8,413 nucleotides of DNA from CAYHOI01 sp964358175 (GTDB lineage: Bacteria; Margulisbacteria; Riflemargulisbacteria; GWF2-35-9), in NCBI GenBank assembly GCA_964358175.1, contig CAYHOI010000084.1, forward strand, positions 1 to 8,413. Direction: 5' to 3'. Positions 1 to 6,701 of this stretch are shown here, piece by piece. The notes under the pieces were generated by a model. That model was not told the origin of the DNA, did no database searches, and was given only the letters and a program-made list of their open reading frames with translations. The number at the start of each line of letters is the position of its first letter. Within the stretch, counting starts at the first letter, position 1. Made by a program: the position numbers and the translations under genes.

Positions 1-99
1 CTACACCAAATAAATACTGGCTTGGATGCTGAAAATGAACTCCGAAACTTTAGGAAACTCATTAAACGAATGTTTAGGTTTCGTAAAAACAGGGAATAA
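1..99 (+). CDS. C-terminal end of an unidentified protein (partial, runs off left edge)
   Basis: Reading frame 1 is open from the first base to a TAA at 97-99 and gives 32 residues of a C-terminus. The tail is rich in Arg and Lys with hydrophobic residues between them (for example KLIKRMFRFRKNRE), which would suit a basic amphipathic helix. No family is recognisable from so short a piece. It lies 20 bases before the next small plus-strand frame, so the two may be co-transcribed. An open stretch of this length can arise by chance, so the call rests mainly on orientation and on its place before another plus-strand frame. Confidence 0.4.
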   Translation, partial: LHQINTGLDAENELRNFRKLIKRMFRFRKNRE

Positions 100-119
100 G
101 ATATACAACTGAGAATTCA

Positions 120-269
120 ATGAGAAAGGGGATGAATAAAACAATGAATGCAAGATTCGACTATCTGCTCGACAATATTATGAACCCAGAGGAACTTCGC
201 ATGGAACTCTCCAAAGAAGAACAGGAGTTTTTTAAAGGAATAGACCTCACGGAGGTTCTATTTATTTAG
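120..269 (+). CDS. Small hypothetical protein (49 aa), convergent with purB
   Basis: This frame starts with ATG at 120 and stops at TAG 267-269. The product is acidic and probably helical, with a segment around residues 20-40 rich in Glu, Leu and Met (NPEELRMELSKEEQEFF), and no signal peptide or membrane segment. I do not recognise a family. The start is uncertain: in-frame ATGs also occur at 132 and 144, and the purine-rich AGAAAGGGG at 123-131 would fit the ATG at 144 best (12-base spacing, 41 aa), while 120 has no clear ribosome-binding site. The last 8 bases overlap the 3' end of purB on the opposite strand, and the terminator-like hairpin at 240-261 lies inside its last codons. It may be a real small gene or a chance frame. 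Confidence 0.4.
   Translation: MRKGMNKTMNARFDYLLDNIMNPEELRMELSKEEQEFFKGIDLTEVLFI
240..261. terminator. Bidirectional terminator-like hairpin between convergent genes
   Basis: The plus strand reads ATAG-ACCTC, loop ACG, GAGGT, one bulged T, CTAT. This gives nine base pairs with a 3-base loop. Further pairing is possible outside the core (A239 with T262, G238 with T263 as a wobble, and AAA 234-236 with TTT 265-267). On the plus strand it is followed by TTATTTAG. On the minus strand, just past the purB stop, it is followed by TTCCTTT. Its place at the meeting point of two convergent frames fits a shared terminator. The U-tracts are interrupted, so efficiency is uncertain. Confidence 0.5.
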
Positions 270-1572
270 TTGCTTCTGTGTCTTTAAATACGCGCGCAAA
301 GATTGCGTCCACGTTTTTACGGTGGTAGCCATAATCAAAAAGAGCGTCTATCTGGTTGCGGTTTAGCCACTTCGCCACCTCCTTCGATTCAAGAACAAGA
401 TCTCTGAAAATCAACTTATTGTCTCTCGCACACATGGCCAACGGCTGAACAATATCATAGGCATCCTCCCGTGATACCCCCTCATCAACAAGGCATAACA
501 GCAATTGACCCGAGAAAACTGCGCCACCCAGCAGATCTAAATTGCGCAACATATTATCTTCATGAACCACCAAGTTTTCCAATATATTCTTAAAGGTAAA
601 AAGCATATAGTCGATAAGAGCCGTACTATCAGGAAAAATAATTCTCTCTGCAGAGGAGTGAGAAATATCTCGCTCATGCCACAGACTGATATTTTCCATA
701 CTCACGACCATATTCCCACGGATAACTCTCGCAAGCCCAGTAATGCGTTCACACGTGATAGGATTACGTTTATGGGGCATCGCAGAGGATCCCTTTTGGC
801 CTTTCTTAAAGCCTTCCTCTAGCTCATTTACTTCTGTTTTCTGTAATGCACGGATCTCTGTAGCAAACTTCTCCAGCGAGCCTGCTAACACGGCCAATAC
901 TGCCATAAAAAAAGCATGTCGATCACGCTGAATGATTTGGGTCGAAATCCGATCAGGCACCAAGCCAAGCTTTTCACAAACAAACTGCTCAACTTGGGGA
1001 TCAATATTGGCATAGGTTCCCACCGCTCCAGAAATCAAGCCTACGCTTATGTCTCGAATGGCTTGATCTAATCGATCAAGGGCTCGTCTCATCTCCTCGT
1101 ACCAAAGCGCAAATTTGAGCCCAAGCGTCATAGGCTCAGCGTGCACCCCATGGGTTCTCCCCATCATGAGCGTATCCTGGTAACAAATGGCCTTGTCTTT
1201 TAAAACGACCATCAACTCGACAACATCTTGTCGAATCATTTCCCCAGCCTGTTTAATCAAAAGCGAAAAAGCAGTATCAACCACATCAGAGGAGGTGAGC
1301 CCCAAATGGATGTAGCGCGACTCAGAGCCAACATTCTCGGCAACATTTGTAAGGAATGCGATGACATCATGATGAGTGGTCGCCTCAATTTCGTTAATTC
1401 GGGAAACATTAAAGGCTGCTTTTTCTTTGATCACCTTCAAGGCTTCCTCGGGAATATTCCCAAGTTTGGCATGAGCCTCACACGTTGCAATCTCCACATC
1501 CAACCACGTTCGAAATTTATTCTCCAGTGTCCAAATCTCTCTCATTTCTTTGCGGGAATATCGTTCAATCAT
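262..1572 (-). CDS. purB: Adenylosuccinate lyase
   Basis: PurB cleaves fumarate from SAICAR and from adenylosuccinate, so it acts twice in cytosolic purine synthesis (IMP and AMP branches). The 436-residue product belongs to the fumarase/aspartase superfamily and matches the Bacillus-type PurB in length. Visible motifs are THHDV at 66-70 (His68), YIHLGLTSSD at 87-96 (His89), GRTHG at 138-142 (His141) and the superfamily signature GSSAMPHKRNP at 261-271 (catalytic-loop Ser, Lys268), with Glu275 just after. These residues fall at the numbers used for the B. subtilis enzyme, so the protein is complete. The ATG has AAAGGA 10 bases upstream (1583-1588) and AGGTGG closer in. It is the last gene of the string, 18 bases after ispG, and ends at the convergent hairpin. 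Confidence 0.97.
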   Translation of the reverse strand: MIERYSRKEMREIWTLENKFRTWLDVEIATCEAHAKLGNIPEEALKVIKEKAAFNVSRINEIEATTHHDVIAFLTNVAENVGSESRYIHLGLTSSDVVDTAFSLLIKQAGEMIRQDVVELMVVLKDKAICYQDTLMMGRTHGVHAEPMTLGLKFALWYEEMRRALDRLDQAIRDISVGLISGAVGTYANIDPQVEQFVCEKLGLVPDRISTQIIQRDRHAFFMAVLAVLAGSLEKFATEIRALQKTEVNELEEGFKKGQKGSSAMPHKRNPITCERITGLARVIRGNMVVSMENISLWHERDISHSSAERIIFPDSTALIDYMLFTFKNILENLVVHEDNMLRNLDLLGGAVFSGQLLLCLVDEGVSREDAYDIVQPLAMCARDNKLIFRDLVLESKEVAKWLNRNQIDALFDYGYHRKNVDAIFARVFKDTEATK

Positions 1573-1590
1573 GATCCACCTATCCTTTCC

Positions 1591-2640
1591 TTATTTCGTC
1601 ACCCCTATAGTCTCAGCAATAAGCACAAGCAAATGATCCACAAGTTTGTCTTGAGGCACCTTCCGAACAATTTTGCCTCGCGCGAACAAAAGCCCTTCAT
1701 TTTTTCCGCCACAGATGCCGAAATCGGCTTCCTGCGCTTCTCCAGGACCGTTTACGACACATCCCATGACCGCGATGGTCAGGGACTCTCTCAAATGGGC
1801 TGTTTTTTCCTTGACCTCATTGGCCAGAGCTTCAATATCAACCTGTGTTCGTCCGCATGTGGGACAAGCCACTAGTTTAACACCCACATGATAAAGTCCA
1901 GTAGCTCTTAATATTTCTTTGCAAACTGGGATTTCAGTAAGGGGATCCCCAGCTATCGAGACTCGAAGCGTACTTCCCAGCCCCTTCAGAAGGAGTGCAC
2001 CTATGCCCACCGCAGACGAAATCACCGCGGTCTGGCCTATCCCTGCTTCAGTAACGCCAAGGTGCAGAGGGTAGGCGTATTTCCTTGCACAACTTTCGTT
2101 CATCTTAATCGTTGTTAAGATATCAGAAGACTTTAAAGAGATAACAATTTGATGAAAAGACTGAGCCTCAAAAAAATCAATATATTCGCCCAAAAGCTTC
2201 ATGGCATACCGACCTCGATTCTTCACCCTTCCAACTGACCCTGTATTCAATCCGATTCGAATGGCGACCCCATGCTTCTTTGCTGATTGCAGAATTTGCT
2301 TTACATGCTCCTGCGAACCGATATTCCCCGGGTTAATCCGAATCTTTGCCACTCCAGCTGTAATAGACTCCAGAGCCAATCTATAATCGAAATGGATATC
2401 CGCAACAATGGGGACAGGTGACTCGCGAACTAAAAAAGGCAAACTCTCCACTGCACTCTTATCAGGAACGGCTACCCGAATAAGGCCAGCACCCTCTTTA
2501 GCCAAAGACTTCATTTGATGAAGTGTGCTCTCAGAGTCATCGGTCTTGGTATTCGTCATAGATTGAATAACAACATCTTCGCTACCGCCAATAACAACGG
2601 ATCCGACCTGAATCGGAAGAGTCCTGCCACGCAATGACAT
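1591..2640 (-). CDS. ispG: 4-hydroxy-3-methylbut-2-en-1-yl diphosphate synthase (IspG/GcpE)
   Basis: IspG reduces MEcPP to HMBPP in the MEP isoprenoid pathway with a 4Fe-4S cluster. The product is 349 residues, the short bacterial form: a TIM-barrel half with early QSMTNT (26-31) and the conserved RINPGNIG (101-108), then the Fe-S domain. The cluster ligands are visible: CPTCGR at 259-264 (Cys259, Cys262), MGCVVNGPGE at 292-301 (Cys294, Glu301). The frame is open 24 codons further up to 2712, but that extension overlaps argS and is not conserved-looking. The ATG at 2640 sits one base after the argS stop and has GGAGA at 2650-2654 with a 9-base spacer, so I place the start there. Presence of IspG implies the organism makes isoprenoids by the MEP route. 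Confidence 0.97.
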   Translation of the reverse strand: MSLRGRTLPIQVGSVVIGGSEDVVIQSMTNTKTDDSESTLHQMKSLAKEGAGLIRVAVPDKSAVESLPFLVRESPVPIVADIHFDYRLALESITAGVAKIRINPGNIGSQEHVKQILQSAKKHGVAIRIGLNTGSVGRVKNRGRYAMKLLGEYIDFFEAQSFHQIVISLKSSDILTTIKMNESCARKYAYPLHLGVTEAGIGQTAVISSAVGIGALLLKGLGSTLRVSIAGDPLTEIPVCKEILRATGLYHVGVKLVACPTCGRTQVDIEALANEVKEKTAHLRESLTIAVMGCVVNGPGEAQEADFGICGGKNEGLLFARGKIVRKVPQDKLVDHLLVLIAETIGVTK

Positions 2641-2641
2641 T

Positions 2642-4189
2642 CTACATGCTCTCCGGAGCATTGACGCCAAGAAGCTCAAGTCCAATCGATAGGATATTTC
2701 TTGTAAGGTCACTCATAGCCAACCGGTGTTCAGCCAATATTTGATCCTCCACATTCACCTTGCAAGCATGGTAAAAGGAGTGAAAATTCGTCGCAAGATC
2801 CATTAAATATTTTGCTATTCTGTGTGGCTCATGACGCTCCGTTGCCACAAAAAGTTCTTCCTCGAATGACAAAAGAAACTTTAGCAGTCGATATTCCTCT
2901 GGAACCAATTCAAGGTGGGTATGGAGCTTGGGCTGATAGGTGCTTTTCCGCAATATGCTACATATTCGCGCATGGGCATATTGCACATAAAAGACGGGGT
3001 TATCATTCGACTTCTTCTTGGCAAGATTCAAGTCAAAATCAAGAGCAGTATCCGCCGATTTGAGCACCAGAAAAAACCGAGTCGCATCTACTCCAATTTC
3101 GTCCATGACTTCTTGCAAACTAATCATGTCCCCTGTACGCTTGCTCATTCGAACTGCTTGACCCTCTCGAAATAACGTAACCAGTTGCCCTAAAACCACT
3201 TCGAACACCACATCCTCGTCAGCCAGTGCCGTTAACCCAGCCCTGACTCGAGCGATATACCCATGATGATCCGCCCCCCAGATATTAATGAGATGGCGAT
3301 AACCTCGGCTAACTTTGCTCATATGATAGGCCACATCTGAAGCAAAATAAGTATATTCCCCCGTACCCTTGATAAGAACACGATCCTTATCATCACCAAA
3401 TTTGGTTGATTTAAAAAGAATCGCCCCCTCCTCTTCGTAGGTCAGATTCTTCTGCGTCAACAAGGCAACGCTTTCCTTCACAAGGCCGGTCTCATGTAAC
3501 TGTATTTTTTCGCTAAACCATTTATCAAAATGCACACGAAAGTCTGTCAGTGTTTTTTTCTGTTGTTCCAGAATGTCTTTGACTGGATCCGAAGATCCCA
3601 CCAACTCTTTCACATAGCTCCCACCATATCCTCCTTCAGGGATGGCTTGACCTGATCGATGGGCATTAACTGACATCAGAAAATGATCTATTTGGTTACC
3701 TGCATCATTAATATAAAACTCTGTATCTACCTGGTAGCCGACGCGCTTCATCATTCTCCACAAGCTATCCCCCAAAGCCGCCCAACGGCCGTGACCAATA
3801 TGCAATGGCCCCGTCGGATTCGCTGAGACATATTCCAAAAGGATCTTTGCATGAGGTTCCACAAGTTGCGTTGCAAAAGCATCTTGGCGCAGGGCGTCAT
3901 AACAAAAAGAGGGAGACAAGGTAAAGTTAATAAACCCCCTTAGAGCTGTGATCTGCATCCCTTTCCACTCGGGCTCAGAAAAATAATCCAGAATGCCCAC
4001 TGCCATTTCCTGAGCAATTTCTTGTGGCGACTTTTTCATGTGTTTTACCGCAATAAAAGCAAGGTTTGTCGCATAATCAGCCACGGATCTTTCCTTGGGA
4101 AGCTCTACCTGCCAGACAGGAGAAAGATCAAGTTTCTGAGCCTCTAGATAGCATTCAATCTTTCTTTTTATTTTCTCTCGTATTAACAT
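2642..4189 (-). CDS. argS: Arginyl-tRNA synthetase
   Basis: ArgS charges tRNA-Arg with arginine (class I synthetase). At 515 residues it is somewhat shorter than most bacterial ArgS (about 550-580) but has all parts: an N-terminal Arg-S add-on domain (about 1-100, including DYATNLAF near 38-45), the catalytic Rossmann core with ANPTGPLHIGHGR (123-135; HIGH at 130-133), WGADHHGYIARV (304-315), the KMSKS-like loop RMSKRTG (347-353), then the DALR anticodon-binding domain with YVQYAHAR (401-408) and the usual C-terminal ending LELLGVNAPESM. The KMSKS loop is degenerate, as is usual for ArgS. The ATG has GGAAGGG at 4196-4202 with a 6-base spacer, and starts 3 bases after the upstream stop. The ispG start follows its stop after one base, so translation is probably coupled. 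Confidence 0.97.
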   Translation of the reverse strand: MLIREKIKRKIECYLEAQKLDLSPVWQVELPKERSVADYATNLAFIAVKHMKKSPQEIAQEMAVGILDYFSEPEWKGMQITALRGFINFTLSPSFCYDALRQDAFATQLVEPHAKILLEYVSANPTGPLHIGHGRWAALGDSLWRMMKRVGYQVDTEFYINDAGNQIDHFLMSVNAHRSGQAIPEGGYGGSYVKELVGSSDPVKDILEQQKKTLTDFRVHFDKWFSEKIQLHETGLVKESVALLTQKNLTYEEEGAILFKSTKFGDDKDRVLIKGTGEYTYFASDVAYHMSKVSRGYRHLINIWGADHHGYIARVRAGLTALADEDVVFEVVLGQLVTLFREGQAVRMSKRTGDMISLQEVMDEIGVDATRFFLVLKSADTALDFDLNLAKKKSNDNPVFYVQYAHARICSILRKSTYQPKLHTHLELVPEEYRLLKFLLSFEEELFVATERHEPHRIAKYLMDLATNFHSFYHACKVNVEDQILAEHRLAMSDLTRNILSIGLELLGVNAPESM

Positions 4190-4192
4190 TTC

Positions 4193-5440
4193 CTACCCTT
4201 CCGGATAATAACGATGGATCAGTGTCTTAATTTTTGGCAACTCATAAAGAAGCAATGCTGCAACACGTCGAGTTAATACACCCTGATGAGTTGTCGACGT
4301 TTGAATGGAGACTTCGGTCAAATCACGAATCAACTTTATCGCTTCATCATACGTTAAGGATTCCATAGAAGCACCTTTATCTGACAAATCCTCCTTCGTA
4401 CGATAACCTGCCTTGACTAAGGCGTTCATTAAATCCCCCTTTGTCACAGGACGCGTCGGTTCAAAACGATCGGACATCTGCCAAAATCCAAGCATACTGA
4501 TCTTCTCAAGCAACGGTGTAAAATAATCATTCTTTGATAAATCAGTATATCGCTTCAAATACACCAACGAGCACTCCTTCGTCTCCCCTTCAACGCCTAA
4601 TTGAACCTTATTGGTGCCGGGCACAAGAGGTATCGGCACTCGAAACTCCCCTGTTCTATCGACCATCCACTTACGCCCATTGATCGTCACGACCATCCCT
4701 GCGGGCCCCTGTGCTTTGAGGTGGAAAGGGGACTGGGTGACTCGCTGATCGGTAAATACAGAACTAATGTGTAGATCCGACAAAGCTTTCTTTTTGGGAG
4801 CATCCAGCCTACCAAGATCAAGTGCTGCCTTTAGGACACCCAGCTTGGATGAAAAATTCTGTTCCTTCTTTTGAGCCGGGATTGATGGATGGCTTGGAAG
4901 CAACTTCTTCACTGAAAGAGCAGAAGTATTGATTTCTTTTTTGGGAAAAGAAGAATGAACTTGCTCGGTCAACACCTTTTCAGTTCCCGAAAATACATAC
5001 TGAAAGCCCAACTCCACCTGTTTTGAAAAAACAACGTAAGGCCTTGATCCCCCAACATTGTAGAGCATTCGTAGATAGGGGTACCATTCAGAGCCACTAT
5101 TTGAAGCCCCCATGGTTAGCTGAGTCGCCCCCATATCAAATTCAAGACCAAAGCTTGCCTCTCTCGTCCGTATGAGTGAGCCCATATACGCTGAACGTGC
5201 CGCAAGAACACCTATCCATGTTTTTGCCGTACCCTCAACGGTTAAATAGCTATCATTTTCGTTCATAAGATCCAGCCCGCCAAGGACTGCCAGCTTGAAA
5301 AAATCCGTCAAAGGAACAGTAGTCTGGAAGGATATTTCGCTAACTTTAGGCGAAAAAGAAAGCCCAAGATTTGATTCAATAGTCGCAGCCATCATCAGAC
5401 CTGCTGAAAGTACGATGAGGATTTGAAGAAGCACCTTCAC
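4193..5440 (-). CDS. Secreted envelope protein with Ig-like segment and C-terminal S-layer homology (SLH) domain
   Basis: This 415-residue protein starts with a signal peptide (1 to about 19, cleavage likely after MMAA). Residues about 24-150 are rich in alternating hydrophobic/polar strands with Gly and aromatic turns, like an outer-membrane or envelope beta-structure. A low-complexity, Lys/Ser/Pro-rich linker follows (about 155-235). Residues about 237-293 look like a small Ig-like beta-sandwich (INGRKWMVDRTGEFRVPIPL then PGTNKVQL). Residues 297-346 match an SLH repeat: YTDLSKNDYFTPLLEKISMLGF, then RFEPTRPVTKGDL. A weaker second copy may occupy 349-404 (ends LTRRVAALLLYEL). SLH domains bind cell-wall or peptidoglycan-linked polymers, so a role in anchoring the envelope is inferred. 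The start is GTG at 5440, sharing one base with the channel gene's stop (TAGTG). I do not know a named family for the whole protein. Confidence 0.8.
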   Translation of the reverse strand: MKVLLQILIVLSAGLMMAATIESNLGLSFSPKVSEISFQTTVPLTDFFKLAVLGGLDLMNENDSYLTVEGTAKTWIGVLAARSAYMGSLIRTREASFGLEFDMGATQLTMGASNSGSEWYPYLRMLYNVGGSRPYVVFSKQVELGFQYVFSGTEKVLTEQVHSSFPKKEINTSALSVKKLLPSHPSIPAQKKEQNFSSKLGVLKAALDLGRLDAPKKKALSDLHISSVFTDQRVTQSPFHLKAQGPAGMVVTINGRKWMVDRTGEFRVPIPLVPGTNKVQLGVEGETKECSLVYLKRYTDLSKNDYFTPLLEKISMLGFWQMSDRFEPTRPVTKGDLMNALVKAGYRTKEDLSDKGASMESLTYDEAIKLIRDLTEVSIQTSTTHQGVLTRRVAALLLYELPKIKTLIHRYYPEG

Positions 5441-6156
5441 TATTCCACGTCCGCCAGCACTTTAAGCCTGGCAACTTCTTCAACGGTTCCAATAACAATC
5501 AGCACAGCATTCTCATGGATGATTTGGCTCGGCATCGGATTATAAACAAAGGCCTCCTCATTTTGATTTTTGATCGAAATCACCAGCAACCCAGTTTTAT
5601 CCCGAATCTTTGCTTCGCCAATAGTACGTCCGATGAGAGGAGATCCTCCCAGAATAGTGACTTCCGAAAATCTTGTATTATTCGCATTTCCTCGCAACAT
5701 CACATCCAGGAATGTCACCACAGAAGGACGAAGCATCTCAGAAACCATTCGTAACCCGCCAATGAGGTTTGGCGAAATAATGGAGTCCACGCCGACACTT
5801 CTATATTTTTCACTGTTCTCAGGATTTGTTGCATTACAAACCACGCGCAGGGCAGAATTCAGCTTTTTAGCTGTCACCACTACAAACAAGTTATCCCGAT
5901 CGTCCGACAATGTCGCGATTAGCCCTTTCGCACTTTGAATCCCTGCTGAAATAAGAGTCGTCTCTGTCGAGGGATCCCCTTCAATAAACAAGAGATCTTT
6001 GTAAAACAAGCCAAGGTCATGAATTTCATGATGATCCAAAGTAACAAGCACAAAAGGGGTTTCGGTTTTCGTGAGTTCCTCAATAATTTTTCGGCCGATG
6101 ATGCCTGCCCCACATAAAATGATGTGATCTTTCAATTTTGAAATCAACTTTTCCAT
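5440..6156 (-). CDS. Predicted internal-start product: soluble RCK subunit (238 aa) nested in the channel gene
   Basis: The in-frame ATG for Met105 of the channel is preceded by AAGGAGG with a 6-base spacer, a near-perfect ribosome-binding site at ideal distance, while the full-length start has none. Translation from here would give a 238-residue protein starting MEKLISKLKDHIILCGAG, which holds the whole RCK-N and RCK-C domains and no membrane segment. In the archaeal channel MthK an internal start at Met107, in the equivalent place before RCK beta-1, produces soluble RCK subunits that join four tethered ones in the octameric gating ring. The position match makes the same design likely here. 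Expression of this product is inferred, not seen. Confidence 0.55.
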   Translation of the reverse strand: MEKLISKLKDHIILCGAGIIGRKIIEELTKTETPFVLVTLDHHEIHDLGLFYKDLLFIEGDPSTETTLISAGIQSAKGLIATLSDDRDNLFVVVTAKKLNSALRVVCNATNPENSEKYRSVGVDSIISPNLIGGLRMVSEMLRPSVVTFLDVMLRGNANNTRFSEVTILGGSPLIGRTIGEAKIRDKTGLLVISIKNQNEEAFVYNPMPSQIIHENAVLIVIGTVEEVARLKVLADVE

Positions 6157-6468
6157 CTTTCGCCTCCTTATTAATTCTTGCAACTCACCATCCGTGAAAA
6201 ATTCAGTGATCGTTGTTGCAACATACAAAATATTCCCCATCCCAAACATAATCAGTATAATCGTAAAAATCCGTCCCGCCGGATTATGGCTCAAGTCGAC
6301 AATCTCGCCATATCCAACAGTCGCGAGCGTTATGACCGTCATATACAACGCATCCAGAAAAGTACTCTGCGGTGAAATCACCAAATATCCGATAACACCA
6401 ACACCCATTGTAACGAAGAAAATCAGAAGTGCGGAAATTATCTTTTGTTGAAGTCGGGCAGAAAGCAT
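5440..6468 (-). CDS. Two-TM potassium channel with C-terminal RCK (TrkA-N/TrkA-C) domain, MthK-like
   Basis: The 342-residue protein has TM1 at about 11-32, a pore helix with the K+ selectivity filter TVGYGE (50-55), TM2 at about 66-91 with hinge-like glycines (Gly76, Gly78), a charged linker (RRRKMEK, 101-107), an RCK-N Rossmann fold (about 114-235) with the nucleotide-binding loop GAGIIG (120-125) and an acidic residue at the end of beta-2 (Asp145), and an RCK-C/TrkA-C domain (about 262-340). This is the MthK layout: four pore subunits gated by an RCK ring that senses ligands. The usual filter is TVGYGD; Glu in the last place is a mild variant. The ATG lies 5 bases after the stop of the 75-residue gene and has no clear ribosome-binding site, so it probably relies on coupling. 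An internal start at codon 105 is described separately. Confidence 0.93.
   Translation of the reverse strand: MLSARLQQKIISALLIFFVTMGVGVIGYLVISPQSTFLDALYMTVITLATVGYGEIVDLSHNPAGRIFTIILIMFGMGNILYVATTITEFFTDGELQELIRRRKMEKLISKLKDHIILCGAGIIGRKIIEELTKTETPFVLVTLDHHEIHDLGLFYKDLLFIEGDPSTETTLISAGIQSAKGLIATLSDDRDNLFVVVTAKKLNSALRVVCNATNPENSEKYRSVGVDSIISPNLIGGLRMVSEMLRPSVVTFLDVMLRGNANNTRFSEVTILGGSPLIGRTIGEAKIRDKTGLLVISIKNQNEEAFVYNPMPSQIIHENAVLIVIGTVEEVARLKVLADVE
6163..6169 (-). promoter_or_regulatory. Internal ribosome-binding site before Met105 of the channel
   Basis: The minus strand reads AAGGAGG, then CGAAAG, then ATG (6154-6156). Seven consecutive bases pair with the usual anti-Shine-Dalgarno sequence. 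The site is built from the AGG AGG codons of two arginines, where synonymous CGN codons would not have made it. Confidence 0.65.
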
Positions 6469-6473
6469 TCTAT

Positions 6474-6701
6474 CTAGGCGTATTGATCAAATACAATTCC
6501 GATGAAATCGGCTGCAGGATGGTTAACTGAGCGGCTCACGGACTGACGATCCATGGTCTTCTGAACAGACTTAGCCCTCTCACTATTCTCCACCTCAGGC
6601 AAAGCAAACAATTCCCCTCCAGACTTGATCACCAAATCTGAGGAGCCCTTTGAAAACGAAGCCCAGCTGATCGGCTGAAAGCCACTTACCTTGTCAATCA
6701 C
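6474..6701 (-). CDS. Hypothetical protein (75 aa), orphan between AMMECR1 and the K+ channel
   Basis: I do not recognise a family. The 75-residue product is soluble-looking, with no signal peptide or TM helix. It has a Ser/Gly-rich first half (FSKGSSDLVIKSGGELFALP, about 16-35), a charged middle (ENSERAKSVQKTMDRQ) and a mildly hydrophobic end (ADFIGIVFDQYA). Translation is well supported: the GTG at 6701 has GGAGG at 6709-6713 with a 7-base spacer, and overlaps the AMMECR1 stop by 4 bases (GTGA), a typical coupled junction. Its own stop lies 5 bases before the channel ATG, which lacks a ribosome-binding site, so ribosomes finishing this gene may be what load the channel start. A role linked to the channel is possible but rests on position only. 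Confidence 0.7.
   Translation of the reverse strand: MIDKVSGFQPISWASFSKGSSDLVIKSGGELFALPEVENSERAKSVQKTMDRQSVSRSVNHPAADFIGIVFDQYA

Noticed and set aside
205..233. AACTCT / GGAGTT hairpin followed by a run of T on the plus strand, as a terminator
   Set aside because: Only five pairs plus a wobble with a 13-base loop, in the middle of the small frame. The hairpin at 240-261 is stronger and better placed.
1228..1875. A 215-codon open frame on the plus strand, antisense to purB and ispG
   Set aside because: It lies wholly over two certain genes, has no ribosome-binding site, and its composition (Ser, His, Phe and Cys rich) is that of the reverse complement of coding DNA.
2641..2712. Extending ispG upstream to an ATG at 2712 (24 more codons)
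   Set aside because: It would overlap the conserved end of argS, and the ATG at 2640 has a good ribosome-binding site at 9 bases and gives the normal IspG N-terminus.
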